NCBI GenBank assembly: GCA_947474545.1 | Contig: CANJJI010000015.1 | Span: forward strand, 1 to 49,300 | DNA: 49,300 nucleotides | Origin: Beijerinckiaceae bacterium | GTDB lineage: Bacteria > Pseudomonadota > Alphaproteobacteria > Rhizobiales > Beijerinckiaceae | Direction: 5' to 3' | Part shown: positions 1 through 9,145 of the stretch, in pieces | How positions within the stretch are numbered: position 1 is the stretch's first letter | Layout of the letters: each line of letters starts with the position of its first letter | The notes under the pieces: generated by a model | What the model saw: only the letters and a program-made list of their open reading frames with translations | Told to the model about the DNA's origin: nothing | Database searches by the model: none | Position numbers and translations under genes: made by a program

Positions 1-45
1 ATTCTGGAATCCTCCGCGAAGAAGAAAGAAGTGCGGCTGGCTTGA
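1..45 (+). CDS. 3' end of an unidentified gene running in from the left edge
   Basis: An open frame enters from the window edge and reads 14 codons ending KKKEVRLA before TGA at 43-45. It converges on the isomerase gene that ends at 89. Too little is visible to assign a family, and it could be a chance open frame. Confidence 0.3.
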   Translation: MLESSAKKKEVRLA

Positions 46-88
46 GAGCGGGCGTGAGATCAGCCGCGAATTTCATCCTGGAAAAACG

Positions 89-733
89 CTAAACCTCCCC
101 ATCTTCCGGGCTCCACCGTCCGTGTTTGAGCCAGCGCTCCAGCAGCCAGAAGTGATCGTTGCCGAAGAACTTTTCGCCATCGGCAATGACGAAGGGTACG
201 CCGAAAACGCCTTGCGCGATGGCTGCATCGACTTCCTTCACCAGGGATTGCTTCACCTCATCCGACGCCAGAGCGGCCAACACTTTGGCGCGGTCAATCC
301 CCAGCTCCGCAGCAACATCCGCGCTGACTTCGGGCGACGTGATGTCGATGCTCTCCACCCAGAGTTTTGCGTACATGCGTTTGGCAAATTCAACAGCCAG
401 TGCGCCATTAAAGGATTTGATCCAGTTGAAGCAGCGCATGGCTGCGAGCGAATTGTGCCCCTTCAATCCATGCTTGCGATAGGGCACGCCATAGAGCGCG
501 GCGAAGCGCTCCATTTCTGTGGCGAGGTAGGGCCCCTTCAGGGGATAGGTGGGCAGAGGATTCATGCCCATGACTTTCAGCACGGTGATGCCGATGAGGA
601 CCGGCCGCCAGTCGACACTGCGGCCGTGGCGCGCGGCAATCTTTTCAATCTGGGTTGAAGCGAGATAGCCAAAGGGCGAAAACAGATCGAAATAAAAGGC
701 GATGGATTTGCTTTGCGTAGCTTGGGAATTCAT
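89..733 (-). CDS. 2-hydroxychromene-2-carboxylate isomerase / DsbA-fold (kappa GST-like) protein
   Basis: 214 residues with the thioredoxin-fold layout of the HCCA isomerase family. The N-terminus carries FYFDLFSPFGYLA, where the first Ser after the beta strand (about residue 19) is in the position of the catalytic or glutathione-contacting serine of NahD-like enzymes. The helical insertion follows, and the C-terminus has the cis-Pro segment GVPFVIADGEKFFGNDH and a closing helix LLERWLKH. Family members isomerise 2-hydroxychromene-2-carboxylate in naphthalene breakdown, or act as generic glutathione-dependent isomerases. No aromatic-degradation genes flank it, so the real substrate is unknown. 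It is a cytoplasmic protein with no signal peptide and stands alone, separated from serA by a REP-like repeat pair. Confidence 0.85.
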   Translation of the reverse strand: MNSQATQSKSIAFYFDLFSPFGYLASTQIEKIAARHGRSVDWRPVLIGITVLKVMGMNPLPTYPLKGPYLATEMERFAALYGVPYRKHGLKGHNSLAAMRCFNWIKSFNGALAVEFAKRMYAKLWVESIDITSPEVSADVAAELGIDRAKVLAALASDEVKQSLVKEVDAAIAQGVFGVPFVIADGEKFFGNDHFWLLERWLKHGRWSPEDGEV

Positions 734-756
734 GCGCCGACTCCAGGGGGATTTGG

Positions 757-851
757 GTCATCCCGGACGCGCAAAGCGCGAGCCGGGATCGCATTTAAAA
801 TATTGCATCATCAACTGACGCTCCCGGATCGCCTTTGGCGTCCGGGATGAC
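757..851. repeat. Head-to-head REP-like palindromic repeat pair
   Basis: GTCATCCCGGACGC at 757-770 is repeated as its exact reverse complement at 838-851. Each half is itself a hairpin. The left half pairs TCCCGG with CCGGGA around GCGC-aaa-GCGC. The right half pairs TCCCGGA with TCCGGGA around CGCC-ttt-GGCG. Short intergenic palindromes of this kind are common in Hyphomicrobiales genomes. It lies downstream of serA and just upstream of the isomerase gene, so it may also protect or terminate the serA transcript. Confidence 0.8.
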
Positions 852-866
852 AATGTTGGCCTTTTA

Positions 867-2456
867 TCAAAAATGCAACGGCTTGACCTGATGTACGCCG
901 GGGATAGTAGCGATTTTGTCGAGGCACGTGGGTGCAAGATCACCATCGATTGCCACAAGCGCGATGGCCGAGCCGCCTGGCGCGTCGCGGCCCAACGCGA
1001 AGGTCGCGATATTGGTGCCGGATTCGCCGAGCATGCCGGCGAATTTGCCGATGAAGCCGGGCTTGTCCTCGTTGGTCACGTAGATCATGGAAGGCGCGAA
1101 TTCCGTGTCGATCTTCATGCCTTTGATGGCGACAATGCGCGGCTTGCCGTCATGGAAGACTGTTCCGGAAACCGAACGCTCCTGACGCTCGGTCGTGATG
1201 CTGATGGTGATCAGCGATTCATAATCGCCTTCGGCCGCGCGCGTGATTTCATCGATGGCGATCCCACGTTCCTTGGCGACGATGGGCGCGGAAACGACAT
1301 TCACATCTGAAAGCATAGGCCGTAAAAAGCCTGCAATAGCTGCAGACGTCAGCGCTTTAACTTTTAATGATGACACTGCGCCTTCATAGGTGAGTGTAAT
1401 TTTCTGGACGCCGGTTTCCGTCAATTGTCCGGCAAACGAGCCGAGTTTTTCCGCCAGCGCGATGAAGGGTTTCAGGCGCGGCGCTTCTTCCGCCGTGATG
1501 GAGGGGAAGTTGATGGCGTTGGAGATGGCGCCACGGATGAGATAATCCGACATTTGTTCTGCGACCTGCAAAGCCACGTTTTCCTGCGCTTCTGTCGTCG
1601 AGGCGCCAAGGTGTGGTGTGCAGACCACATTGGGATGGCCGAATAAGGGATTGTTGACAGCGGGTTCTTCCGAGAACACGTCGAATGCGCCTGCTGCGAC
1701 ATGGCCGGAGTCGAGCGCTGTGCGCATGGCCGCTTCATCCACGAGTTCGCCGCGCGCGCAATTGATGATGCGAACGCCCTTCTTCGTCTTGGCGAGATTA
1801 GCTGCGCCCATGATGCCGCGTGTCTGCGGCGTCAGAGGCGTATGCAGCGTGATGAAATCGGCGCGGGCGAGGAGATCATCGAGTTCGACTTTTTCAACGC
1901 CGAGATCCAGCGCGCGTTCAGGGCTGAGGAAAGGATCGAACGCGATGACGCGCATCTTGAGACCTACGCCGCGCGTTGCGACGATGGAGCCGATGTTGCC
2001 GCAACCGATGATGCCGAGCGTCTTGCCGGTGATTTCAACACCCATAAAGCGGTTCTTTTCCCACTTGCCGGCCTGCGTTGAAGCGTCGGCCTGCGGGATT
2101 TCGCGCGCGATGGCGAACATCATGGCGATGGCGTGTTCGGCCGTCGTGATGGAATTGCCGAACGGCGTGTTCATCACGATGATGCCCTTGCCGGTCGCAG
2201 CGGGAATATCGACGTTGTCGACACCGATGCCCGCGCGGCCAATCACCTTGAGCCGTGTGGCTTTTTCAAGCAATTTCGCTGTGACTTTTGTTGCCGAACG
2301 GATGGCAAGGCCATCATAATTGCCGATGATCTCGGCGAGTTTGTCCTTGTCCTTGCCGAGGTTGGGCTGAAAATCGACTTCAACACCGGCGTCTTTAAAA
2401 ATCTGTACGGCAGCATTGGAGAGAGCATCGGAGATGAGTACGCGGGGCTTTGTCAT
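867..2456 (-). CDS. serA: D-3-phosphoglycerate dehydrogenase
   Basis: 529 residues, the long bacterial SerA form. It oxidises 3-phosphoglycerate to 3-phosphohydroxypyruvate with NAD, the first step of serine synthesis. Visible landmarks are the N-terminal catalytic segment starting TKPRVLISDALS, the Rossmann motif GKTLGIIGCGNIGS (about residues 144-157), the D-2-hydroxyacid dehydrogenase signature NCARGELVDE with its Arg, and the HLGAS catalytic histidine segment (about 282-286). An intervening ASB domain follows, then a C-terminal ACT domain from about residue 455 (MIYVTNEDKPGFIGK), which in the family can bind serine as feedback inhibitor. It lies downstream of serC on the same strand with a 268-bp gap, so it may be co-transcribed or have its own promoter there. 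The start ATG at 2456 fits the family N-terminus. Confidence 0.97.
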   Translation of the reverse strand: MTKPRVLISDALSNAAVQIFKDAGVEVDFQPNLGKDKDKLAEIIGNYDGLAIRSATKVTAKLLEKATRLKVIGRAGIGVDNVDIPAATGKGIIVMNTPFGNSITTAEHAIAMMFAIAREIPQADASTQAGKWEKNRFMGVEITGKTLGIIGCGNIGSIVATRGVGLKMRVIAFDPFLSPERALDLGVEKVELDDLLARADFITLHTPLTPQTRGIMGAANLAKTKKGVRIINCARGELVDEAAMRTALDSGHVAAGAFDVFSEEPAVNNPLFGHPNVVCTPHLGASTTEAQENVALQVAEQMSDYLIRGAISNAINFPSITAEEAPRLKPFIALAEKLGSFAGQLTETGVQKITLTYEGAVSSLKVKALTSAAIAGFLRPMLSDVNVVSAPIVAKERGIAIDEITRAAEGDYESLITISITTERQERSVSGTVFHDGKPRIVAIKGMKIDTEFAPSMIYVTNEDKPGFIGKFAGMLGESGTNIATFALGRDAPGGSAIALVAIDGDLAPTCLDKIATIPGVHQVKPLHF

Positions 2457-2724
2457 GATAACCTCGATTGATCCTGACTGCTTCAGGTGAATGGCGAATT
2501 CCGGCCGTCAGTGAAAGCACGAAAAGAGGAACACGAGATGTGCGGTTCCATCGCTCTCAGCAAATTTCGACCCGATGAGTGATTGGCAGCGGTTGTGCCA
2601 GAGGCGGTGCATGTTCCGCGCCCCTGGACAATAATTCGGCGTAATCCGTCACGATAAGTTTTTGTCGACCACTTCCACTGTGCCCAGTGGCAGTCACGAC
2701 AACTTCCTGGAGGGTATTTCGCCA

Positions 2725-3897
2725 TCACGCCGCTTTCGCGAGCGCAGCTTTTGTTTGTGCAAAAGCCCAGTCGAGCCATTCGGTGAGGGCTGTCACGTCA
2801 TCAGACTCAATCGTGCTGCCGCACCAGACGCGCAGGCCGGCAGGTGCATCGCGATAGCCGTCGATATCGAAGGCGATCTTCTCTTTTTCGAGCAATGCCG
2901 CGAGGTCCTTGACGAATTTCGCCTGGGCGTCTTCGGGCAGGGAGGCTATCGCGGGATCGACGACTTTCAGGCAGACGCTGGTGTTCGAGCGGATGGCTGG
3001 CGACGAGGCGAGGAAATCCACCCAATCGGTTTTGCGAACCCAATTCGCCATGACGGCGAGGTTGGAATCGGCCCGTCCTGCAAGGCCTTCCAGCCCGCCG
3101 ATGGATTTGCCCCATTGCAGCGCGTCGATATAATCCTCAACGCAGAGCATGGAGGGCGTGTTGATCGTATCGCCAACGAATATGCCTTCGATCAGCTTGC
3201 CGTTATTGGTCATGCGGAAGATTTTCGGCATTGGCCATGGCGGCGTATAGGTCTGCAACCGTTCGACAGCGCGGGGGCTGAGGATGAGCATGCCGTGCGC
3301 GGCTTCGCCGCCCAGCACCTTTTGCCAGGAGAAAGTGACGACATCGAGCTTGGAGAAATCCATGCGCTGGGCAAAGCAGGCCGACGTGGCGTCGCAGATC
3401 GTCAGGCCTTTGCGATCAGCTGGGATCCAGTCAGCATTGGGCACGCGCACGCCTGAGGTGGTGCCATTCCAGGTGAAGACGACGTCATTGTCGAAATTCA
3501 CGGTGGAGAGATCGGGGATTTCGCCGTAACCGGCTTTCAGGATGCGCGCGTCTTTCAGTTTGAGCTGTTTGGCGACATCGGTCACCCAGCCTTCGCCAAA
3601 GCTTTCCCAGGCGAGCATGTCAACGCCGCGCGCACCGAGCAGCGACCACAGCGCCATCTCCACAGCGCCGGTATCGGAGGCGGGGACGATGCCGATGCGA
3701 TAATCGGCGGGAACTTGCAGGACTTCGCGGGTGAGATCGATGGCGAGCTTCAGCTTCACCTTGCCAACCTTGGCGCGGTGAGAGCGGCCAAGCGGCGCGT
3801 CTTTCAGATTTTGAAGGGACCAGCCGGGCCTTTTGGCGCAGGGGCCGGATGAGAAGTTGGGGTTTGCCGGGCGGTTTGCGGGCGTAGAAATTGTCAT
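2725..3897 (-). CDS. serC: Phosphoserine aminotransferase
   Basis: 390 residues from ATG at 3897. This start is preferred over the in-frame ATG at 3906 because AAAGGA sits 8 bases upstream of it, whereas the upstream ATG follows the same ribosome site with no spacing. The enzyme transfers the amino group of glutamate to 3-phosphohydroxypyruvate (PLP-dependent, cytoplasmic). Landmarks are [14 protein letters not shown] near the N-terminus, typical of the alphaproteobacterial SerC branch, [22 protein letters not shown], and the PLP lysine in [11 protein letters not shown] (about residue 193). It is upstream of serA on the same strand, so the two serine genes probably form one transcription unit. 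A structured leader precedes it. Confidence 0.96.
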   Translation of the reverse strand: MTISTPANRPANPNFSSGPCAKRPGWSLQNLKDAPLGRSHRAKVGKVKLKLAIDLTREVLQVPADYRIGIVPASDTGAVEMALWSLLGARGVDMLAWESFGEGWVTDVAKQLKLKDARILKAGYGEIPDLSTVNFDNDVVFTWNGTTSGVRVPNADWIPADRKGLTICDATSACFAQRMDFSKLDVVTFSWQKVLGGEAAHGMLILSPRAVERLQTYTPPWPMPKIFRMTNNGKLIEGIFVGDTINTPSMLCVEDYIDALQWGKSIGGLEGLAGRADSNLAVMANWVRKTDWVDFLASSPAIRSNTSVCLKVVDPAIASLPEDAQAKFVKDLAALLEKEKIAFDIDGYRDAPAGLRVWCGSTIESDDVTALTEWLDWAFAQTKAALAKAA

Positions 3898-3906
3898 AAT
3901 GGCCAT

Positions 3907-3956
3907 CCTTTCAGATGAGCGCCTCCCGTTGGGGGGAGGTGTCCCGCTGCGGGCGA
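3907..3956 (-). promoter_or_regulatory. Structured serC leader (candidate serC RNA motif)
   Basis: On the minus strand the 50 bases before serC hold two hairpins. The one nearest the gene (3921-3940) pairs CCTCCC with GGGAGG around CCCAAC. The second (3941-3955) pairs GCCCGC/GTCCCGC-type sequences. The AAAGGA ribosome site follows about 10 bases after the near hairpin. An RNA motif upstream of serC has been described in alphaproteobacteria, and position and shape agree, but I matched this from memory and not by covariance model. Confidence 0.5.
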
Positions 3957-3982
3957 TACGCGAGAACAGGTCCGCGCGTCAA
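3953..3982 (-). promoter_or_regulatory. Possible sigma70 promoter for serC
   Basis: On the minus strand TTGACG (3977-3982) is followed after 18 bases by TATCGC (3953-3958). The -35 is good and the -10 is weak. Transcription from it would start inside the upstream leader hairpin, so the true -10 may differ. Confidence 0.35.
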
Positions 3983-4032
3983 GCGTTCTTTGGGGGTTGC
4001 GGCAAATAGGCATCGTGTTGGATAGCGCAAAC

Positions 4033-4060
4033 ACAAACGGCGGGTTGCCCCGCCGTTTGT
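4033..4060 (-). terminator. Terminator after the outer-membrane protein gene
   Basis: A perfect 12-bp stem, ACAAACGGCGGG (4033-4044) with CCCGCCGTTTGT (4049-4060), has a 4-base loop. It lies 26 bases downstream of the barrel gene ending at 4087 and ahead of serC, so it insulates the two minus-strand units. The T-tract on the minus strand is short. Confidence 0.75.
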
Positions 4061-4086
4061 CACAATTCTGATGGGACCGCGAAGGA

Positions 4087-4971
4087 TCAGTCGATCATGT
4101 AGCGAACGCCGATGCGGTACTCGCTGATCGAGTTTGCTTTTGCCGTGGAGGTGTATTTGCCAAGATTGACGTAGCGGTAGCCCATGTCGATCTTGGCATT
4201 CGGTGTGACATCATAGGCAATGCCGGCCATGAGCGCCCAGGCCATGTTGAAATTGCGGCGAGAAATCGTGGCGCGATGATCCTGCACGCCAAACTGAGTG
4301 ATAGGTTTGGCAACGACGTTACCGTTGTTGTCCAGCCATACCTCGGGAAGCGGAGACGGATTTGGCATTGTCAGTGTGGGGCCGTAGTGAAGACCATTGG
4401 CTGCCGTATACCAATCATAATTGCCGGCTGCCCGGCTATAGACTGTGCCTACGCCCGCGCCGACATAGGGCGATACGCCTGCCCAGGTTCCAAGATCCAG
4501 ATAACCGTTGAACAACAGGGTATGGCGGCCCAGCGACCCCGTCTGTTTGGAATAGCAGCTGTTTTCCTGAGCGTGAAGCGCCACCAGAACGCCGTTCACA
4601 TCGTTCACCGGATTGACACCATCGTAGCACGTGAAGTTCGCAGACTGGGTAGCGACATTCAATTGCTTGAAGTAGTTGTATGTCATATCGGCGCGGAACC
4701 AATTGTTGAATTTGTATCCGGGGCCGATGTTGAGTGACCATGAATTCTGTTGTTTCGATGATTTTGCCAATGCAAGATCAGGAAAAACGGAAGGTGTTTT
4801 CTCGCGCGCCCAAGTGATATCTCCGCGCAAATACCAGCCGGTGCCGAACTCAAGTTTCTCTTGTGAGCCAAGCGCGGGGGCTTCGGACGGGAACATGTCG
4901 GCGGCGCTTGCGCCTGCAATGATGCAGGCGCTGATCGCACAAGCAGCAGAGATGGACTTGATGACTGACAT
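4087..4971 (-). CDS. Outer-membrane beta-barrel protein (Omp25/Omp31-like)
   Basis: 294 residues. A signal peptide of about 23 residues ends ...AGASA before ADMFPSEAP. The mature part is a small beta-barrel of the porin-like or OmpA-like family: alternating amphipathic strands such as WYLRGDITW, GPGYKFNNWFRADMTYNYF, FNGYLDLGTW and AKIDMGYRYVNLG, closing with IGVRYMID, which ends in the alternating pattern of an outer-membrane C-terminal strand. It is clearly paralogous to the protein encoded at 5195-6076, with the same order of motifs (WY[LI]RGDI, NGY[LV]DLGTW, I[GD].GYRY). GAGGGAA is 7 bases before the ATG. A strong hairpin terminator follows. The role is probably structural or permeability-related, and pore activity cannot be inferred. 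Confidence 0.85.
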   Translation of the reverse strand: MSVIKSISAACAISACIIAGASAADMFPSEAPALGSQEKLEFGTGWYLRGDITWAREKTPSVFPDLALAKSSKQQNSWSLNIGPGYKFNNWFRADMTYNYFKQLNVATQSANFTCYDGVNPVNDVNGVLVALHAQENSCYSKQTGSLGRHTLLFNGYLDLGTWAGVSPYVGAGVGTVYSRAAGNYDWYTAANGLHYGPTLTMPNPSPLPEVWLDNNGNVVAKPITQFGVQDHRATISRRNFNMAWALMAGIAYDVTPNAKIDMGYRYVNLGKYTSTAKANSISEYRIGVRYMID

Positions 4972-5141
4972 AGCGCTATTCCCTCAAACTCGTGCATGAC
5001 GCAACGAGGAAAACTGATACGGGTTCACAGTGTCAGAGTTTGCTTAATGGCCACTTAACCATAAGAAAAATTATCGCTTGACTGAAAAATAATTCAAAGA
5101 AAGTCAGCGCAAAAATTTTGGAAATGATTGTGCTGCAGGCA

Positions 5142-5171
5142 TAAAAAAACGGCGCGGTATAGCCGCGCCGT
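5142..5171 (-). terminator. Rho-independent terminator of the second barrel gene
   Basis: On the minus strand a 9-bp GC stem (ACGGCGCGG at 5149-5157 paired with CCGCGCCGT at 5163-5171) is followed by seven T residues (5142-5148). It lies 24 bases after the stop codon of the gene ending at 5195. Confidence 0.9.
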
Positions 5172-5194
5172 CGTGTTCTCAGTGTTATATCTGC

Positions 5195-6076
5195 TTAGTA
5201 CTTGCGAACCAGCGGTTGTTGAAAGGCGACCGGTGCAGGCGCCGAAGTAAAGCCGGAGTCGCCGAACATATAGCGCAGGCCGACGCGAACTTCGTTTGAG
5301 GAGAGCTTCACGCGATGTGTTTCAAAGCCGCAAGCAGCCGCGCCGCCGCAGTCGATACGGCCGCTGTTCATGGCGCCCTTGTCGAGGTAACGATAGCCGA
5401 TGTCGAGCTTCATGTTCGGCGCCAGATTGACCGCCATGCCAGCCATGACCGCCCACGCGAGATTTGTCTTGGAAACGGCAGGCGAGGTGCCAAAGCCGCC
5501 CTGATTGATGCCATTGTCGGTGATAGAGCCGATACGATTGTTAGCCATACCGACGCCAAGGCCGAGGTATGGGGTCACGTTGTACCATGTGCCGAGATCC
5601 ACATAACCATTGGCAAGGAATACGGCGCTTGAGATATTGCCGTGATAGAGATCGACGCAGCGATTGGCATTTCCGCAGGGCGCGACGGGAGCCGCCGGGC
5701 CCGTGTAGGATTCGACCTGCCGCCAGCGAGCGCCGCCTTGATATTCAGCTGTTGCATCAGCCCGGAACCAGCTGTTGAACTGATAGCCAACGCCCACGCC
5801 GGCCATCAAATGCGAAGACATCGATCCCTGGTCATATTGCAGTCCAGGCACTGCAAAGCCCGGATCGAAACTGGAACGGAATTTTTCCTGACGATTCTGG
5901 CCGATGCCGATATCTCCACGGATGTACCAGCCGGAAAACTCGGCGGCTGGCATTGAGTGCGGAGCCTCGACCGGCGGCGGCGGCGGCAAGATGTCTGCTG
6001 CGAATGCTGACCCCGCAGTCAGAGCAATCGTGCTCGATAATGCGAGGGCTTTTATACTGCCCTTGAAAACGCCCAT
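5195..6076 (-). CDS. Outer-membrane beta-barrel protein (Omp25/Omp31-like), paralogue
   Basis: 293 residues from ATG at 6076. This start has AGGGAA 7 bases upstream and begins a clean signal peptide, MGVFKGSIKALALSSTIALT, ending at AFA before ADILPPPPPVEAP. A frame 21 codons longer exists but would bury the signal peptide. After a proline-rich linker the barrel shows WYIRGDIGIG, YQFNSWFRADATAEY, NGYVDLGTW, MKLDIGYRYLD and the closing VGLRYMFG. A short tail ends QQPLVRKY. Four cysteines lie in two loop regions (PCGNANRC and the DCGGAAACG loop) that are absent in the neighbouring paralogue, so extracellular disulfides are possible. A strong terminator follows. Confidence 0.86.
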   Translation of the reverse strand: MGVFKGSIKALALSSTIALTAGSAFAADILPPPPPVEAPHSMPAAEFSGWYIRGDIGIGQNRQEKFRSSFDPGFAVPGLQYDQGSMSSHLMAGVGVGYQFNSWFRADATAEYQGGARWRQVESYTGPAAPVAPCGNANRCVDLYHGNISSAVFLANGYVDLGTWYNVTPYLGLGVGMANNRIGSITDNGINQGGFGTSPAVSKTNLAWAVMAGMAVNLAPNMKLDIGYRYLDKGAMNSGRIDCGGAAACGFETHRVKLSSNEVRVGLRYMFGDSGFTSAPAPVAFQQPLVRKY

Positions 6077-6362
6077 GGCGGAATTCCCTAATTGTGCCGG
6101 GCACGACACGGCCCACGCGAATGACGACAGGGCCAACATGGGGAAAAGATGTTAAAGTCCGATTAAGCCTAAAAATTAAGGCTGATATTGTGTTAAGGGG
6201 CGGCTGGCCGGGGCTGCCAGGGCGCAGTTTATGTGATGGGAATTACTTGTAGATTTCATCAATAGTATCGGTGCGTAGGCTTCTTGAAGGCGGGCAATTG
6301 CCTCCTTCAAGCATTGCTCAACCTGCGCGTCAGCCCTTATCCGGGCGTGGAAAACTAGAATT

Positions 6363-7727
6363 TTACTCTGCGGCAGCTGAAACAGTGCGTCCATGTCCAG
6401 TAATCACATCGCAGACCATATCGACAACGCTTTCCACAAGCACGGGATCGTCGCCTTCTCCCATCACGCGGATGACAGGCTCGGTTCCCGAAGGGCGAAT
6501 CACCAGACGTCCGCCCTTCCCAAGCCGCTGCTCACCTTCGGCAATGACGCGGGCGACTGAATCCTTGCCCAACGGATCGCCGCCAGAAATGCGCACGTTT
6601 TTAAGGATCTGCGGCAGCGGCTCGAATTTCCGGCAGGCCTTGCTGACGGACTGGCCGGAGCGCTGAACCACCGCCAGAACCTGCAGCGCGGCTACCAGCC
6701 CGTCGCCCGTGGTTGTGAAATCGGACAGAATCAGATGACCGGATTGTTCGCCGCCCACATTGAAACCATGCTCACGCATATGTTCCAGCACGTAGCGGTC
6801 ACCCACGGCTGTGCGCGCGAGGCTCAGGCCTATCGATTGCAGGTAGCGCTCAAGGCCAAGATTGGACATGATGGTGGCGACGATGCCTGGCTTCGACAGG
6901 CGGCCATCCTCTTTCCAGCTTTCAGCGACTACGGCCATCAATTGGTCGCCATTCACGACATGGCCAGTCTCGTCAACGATGATGACACGATCGGCGTCGC
7001 CATCGAGGGCTATGCCGATATCGGCGCGGGTTTCGCGCACCTTGGCGATCAGCGCATCAAGCGACGTGGAGCCGACTTCGCGATTGATATTGAGGCCATC
7101 GGGATCGACGCCAATCTCGAAGACTTCCGCGCCGAGCTCCCACAACGCTTCCGGGGCGGCCTTGTAGGCGGCGCCGTGGGCGCAATCGATAACGATCCGC
7201 ATCCCTTCCAGCGAGATATTGCGGGGTAGGGTGCGCTTGGCGAACTCGATATACCGGGCGCGGCCATCGTCCAGCCGCTTGGCGCGGCCGATACTGTTCG
7301 CTCGTGCGAGGCGGGGCGTCAGATCGCTGTCAATCAGCGTCTCAATTTCCCGCTCGATATCATCGGACAGTTTGAAACCATCCGGCGCGAACAGTTTGAT
7401 GCCGTTGTCTTCATAGGAATTGTGCGATGCCGAGATCATAACGCCAAGGTCGGCGCGCATGGAGCGTGTGAGCATAGCGACTGCCGGGGTTGGCAACGGT
7501 CCAAGCAGAATTACGTCCATGCCGACGGAGGTGAAGCCGGCGACCAGTGCATTCTCGATCATGTAGCCTGAAAGCCGGGTATCCTTGCCGATGACGACAC
7601 GGTGGCGGTATTCGCCACGGATGAATTGCAGCCCCGCCGCCTGTCCCACACGGAGCGCCAGATCCGGCGTGATGACGCCGTTGGCCCTGCCACGGATGCC
7701 GTCGGTCCCGAAATATCTGCGTGTCAT
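6363..7727 (-). CDS. glmM: Phosphoglucosamine mutase
   Basis: 454 residues from ATG at 7727 ([13 protein letters not shown]). The frame can be read 16 codons further upstream, but the family begins at this methionine. GlmM converts glucosamine-6-phosphate to glucosamine-1-phosphate for UDP-GlcNAc and hence peptidoglycan and lipid A. It shows the phosphoserine loop [12 protein letters not shown] with catalytic Ser at about 101, the metal loop DGDADR (about 242-247), the sugar-binding GGEQSGH, and the phosphate-binding [15 protein letters not shown] near the C-terminus. It stands alone, divergent from the arsC-like gene. The region between this gene and the barrel gene (6077-6362) shows no gene. 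Confidence 0.97.
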   Translation of the reverse strand: MTRRYFGTDGIRGRANGVITPDLALRVGQAAGLQFIRGEYRHRVVIGKDTRLSGYMIENALVAGFTSVGMDVILLGPLPTPAVAMLTRSMRADLGVMISASHNSYEDNGIKLFAPDGFKLSDDIEREIETLIDSDLTPRLARANSIGRAKRLDDGRARYIEFAKRTLPRNISLEGMRIVIDCAHGAAYKAAPEALWELGAEVFEIGVDPDGLNINREVGSTSLDALIAKVRETRADIGIALDGDADRVIIVDETGHVVNGDQLMAVVAESWKEDGRLSKPGIVATIMSNLGLERYLQSIGLSLARTAVGDRYVLEHMREHGFNVGGEQSGHLILSDFTTTGDGLVAALQVLAVVQRSGQSVSKACRKFEPLPQILKNVRISGGDPLGKDSVARVIAEGEQRLGKGGRLVIRPSGTEPVIRVMGEGDDPVLVESVVDMVCDVITGHGRTVSAAAE

Positions 7728-7871
7728 GCCCAGCCCTTGCCGTCGTGCCGCGCCGTCACATGGAGCAGGCGGCAAACTTTTGAATCGCAGCTATTCTACA
7801 ATCAATCCTTGCGGAACGTCTTCACGAAAAATAAAGATGTTTAACACGCTGAAACCCATGTGGAGAGTGCT

Positions 7872-8219
7872 ATGAAAGTGAAAATCTATCATAATCCGGC
7901 CTGTGGCACATCCCGGACAGTCATGGGTCTGTTGCGCGAAAAAGGGATTGAGCCCGAGGTGGTGGAATATCTGAAGACGCCGCCCTCCCGGGACGAGATG
8001 AAAAAGCTGCTGAAAGATTTGGGCATGACCCCGCGCGAAATCCTGCGGCGCAAAGGCACATTGTTTGACGAGCTCAGCCTGGGGAACCCCGCCTTGACCG
8101 ATGACCAATTGCTGGACGCGCTGGGGCAGCACCCCATTCTCATGGAGCGCCCTATCGTTGTGACAGCCAAGGGCACACGCGTGTGCCGTCCGGCCGACAA
8201 GCTGCAGGAGCTGATCTAA
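7872..8219 (+). CDS. arsC: ArsC-family (glutaredoxin-dependent arsenate reductase-like) protein
   Basis: 115 residues from ATG at 7872, chosen because GGAGAG lies 4 bases upstream. An in-frame GTG at 7860 would add four residues. The thioredoxin-like fold carries the ArsC active-site signature HNPACGTSRT with the nucleophile Cys at residue 11, then EYLKTPPSRDEM, RRKGTLFDEL, and a C-terminal MERPIVVTAKGTRVCRPAD with the Arg residues expected to bind oxyanion. True ArsC enzymes reduce arsenate to arsenite with glutathione and glutaredoxin. This short form without arsR, arsB or acr3 beside it may equally be a YfgD/Spx-like family member of unknown substrate. It converges with the EamA gene, and the two stop codons overlap (TAA at 8217-8219, opposite-strand TAG at 8216-8218). 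Confidence 0.85.
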   Translation: MKVKIYHNPACGTSRTVMGLLREKGIEPEVVEYLKTPPSRDEMKKLLKDLGMTPREILRRKGTLFDELSLGNPALTDDQLLDALGQHPILMERPIVVTAKGTRVCRPADKLQELI

Positions 8220-9145
8220 CGCCCGCCGAAACGTTCGGCGATCAGGATGCCGCCGGTCACAAAGATCAGCGCAAAAATGTGAAAGAGCGCGAATTCTTCG
8301 CCCAGAGTCAGGACCGACATGACAGATCCGATCACTGGCGCGAGATTCTGGAATTGTGCTGCCCGTCCGGGACCAACAAGCTCGACTGCCCGCATGAAGA
8401 AGATTTGGCCGAGCATGCTGGTGAAAACAGCCACATAAATTAACGCCAGCCATCCCTTCCATGATGGCCAGAAGGTCAGGCCGAGTGAAAATTCGACGGC
8501 GAGGAGCGGCAGCGATATCAGGAATGAACCGAGTGCGATGAAGCAGAAGAACGAATAATTGGGCATGGGCGGGCGGTAACGCAGAGCCAGAATATACACG
8601 GTGTAAAAAAGCACGGATGCGAGCATCAGCAGATCGCCCCGGTTCAAATGTATACCGCCCAGCTGCAGCAGATTGCCCTGGGTGGCCAGTAGCAAGACTC
8701 CAGTTGTCGAGACAATCAGGCCCAAAAGACGCACCGGTCCAATTCTTGTACCGAACCAAAGCCATGCGCCGACCATCACCGCCACGGGGCCAGCGCCTTG
8801 CAGGATCGAGAGATTGATGCCGGTCGTATAACGCCCGCCGATAAAGATGGCGGCATTGCTCATGGTCATCAACAGGGCCATGAAGAATATGAAGGCAGGA
8901 CGGGTCTTCGCCCTTTGCCAGTCTTCGCCGAATGACGGTGGCCTGAATGTAATGACGGCGAAGCCGACCAGCGCCCAGCGCAGGCAGACTATGGTCATGG
9001 GCGAGATTTCAGTCGATGCCACCCTGATGATTGGGGAATTGGAGCCCCACATCAACATGGTGAGCACCAGCAGCACCCAGGCTTTGTCGCCCCATTTGTT
9101 CAAAAATGCACGCAGAAAATTCCTTGCGGGCGTGAAATCGCTCAT
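8216..9145 (-). CDS. EamA/DMT-family transporter (second gene of pair)
   Basis: 309 residues beginning MSDFTPARNF at ATG 9145. It has about ten hydrophobic segments in two EamA repeats: WVLLVLTMLMWGSNSPIIRVAS opens repeat 1 and GDLLMLASVLFYTVYILALRYRP opens repeat 2. It is a member of the drug/metabolite transporter superfamily, inner-membrane exporters of amino acids or metabolites, and the substrate cannot be read from sequence. The ATG overlaps the TGA of the upstream gene (ATGA at 9142-9145), so translation is coupled and the two proteins could act as a heteromeric pair or as duplicated exporters. Confidence 0.88.
   Translation of the reverse strand: MSDFTPARNFLRAFLNKWGDKAWVLLVLTMLMWGSNSPIIRVASTEISPMTIVCLRWALVGFAVITFRPPSFGEDWQRAKTRPAFIFFMALLMTMSNAAIFIGGRYTTGINLSILQGAGPVAVMVGAWLWFGTRIGPVRLLGLIVSTTGVLLLATQGNLLQLGGIHLNRGDLLMLASVLFYTVYILALRYRPPMPNYSFFCFIALGSFLISLPLLAVEFSLGLTFWPSWKGWLALIYVAVFTSMLGQIFFMRAVELVGPGRAAQFQNLAPVIGSVMSVLTLGEEFALFHIFALIFVTGGILIAERFGGR

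Noticed and set aside
5030-5140. AT-rich region between the two barrel genes as an insertion remnant
   Set aside because: No inverted ends, transposase fragments or target repeats are visible. It reads as an ordinary promoter region of an outer-membrane gene.
7860-8219. Arsenic-resistance island
   Set aside because: Only a single ArsC-family gene is present, without arsR, arsB, acr3 or arsH nearby.
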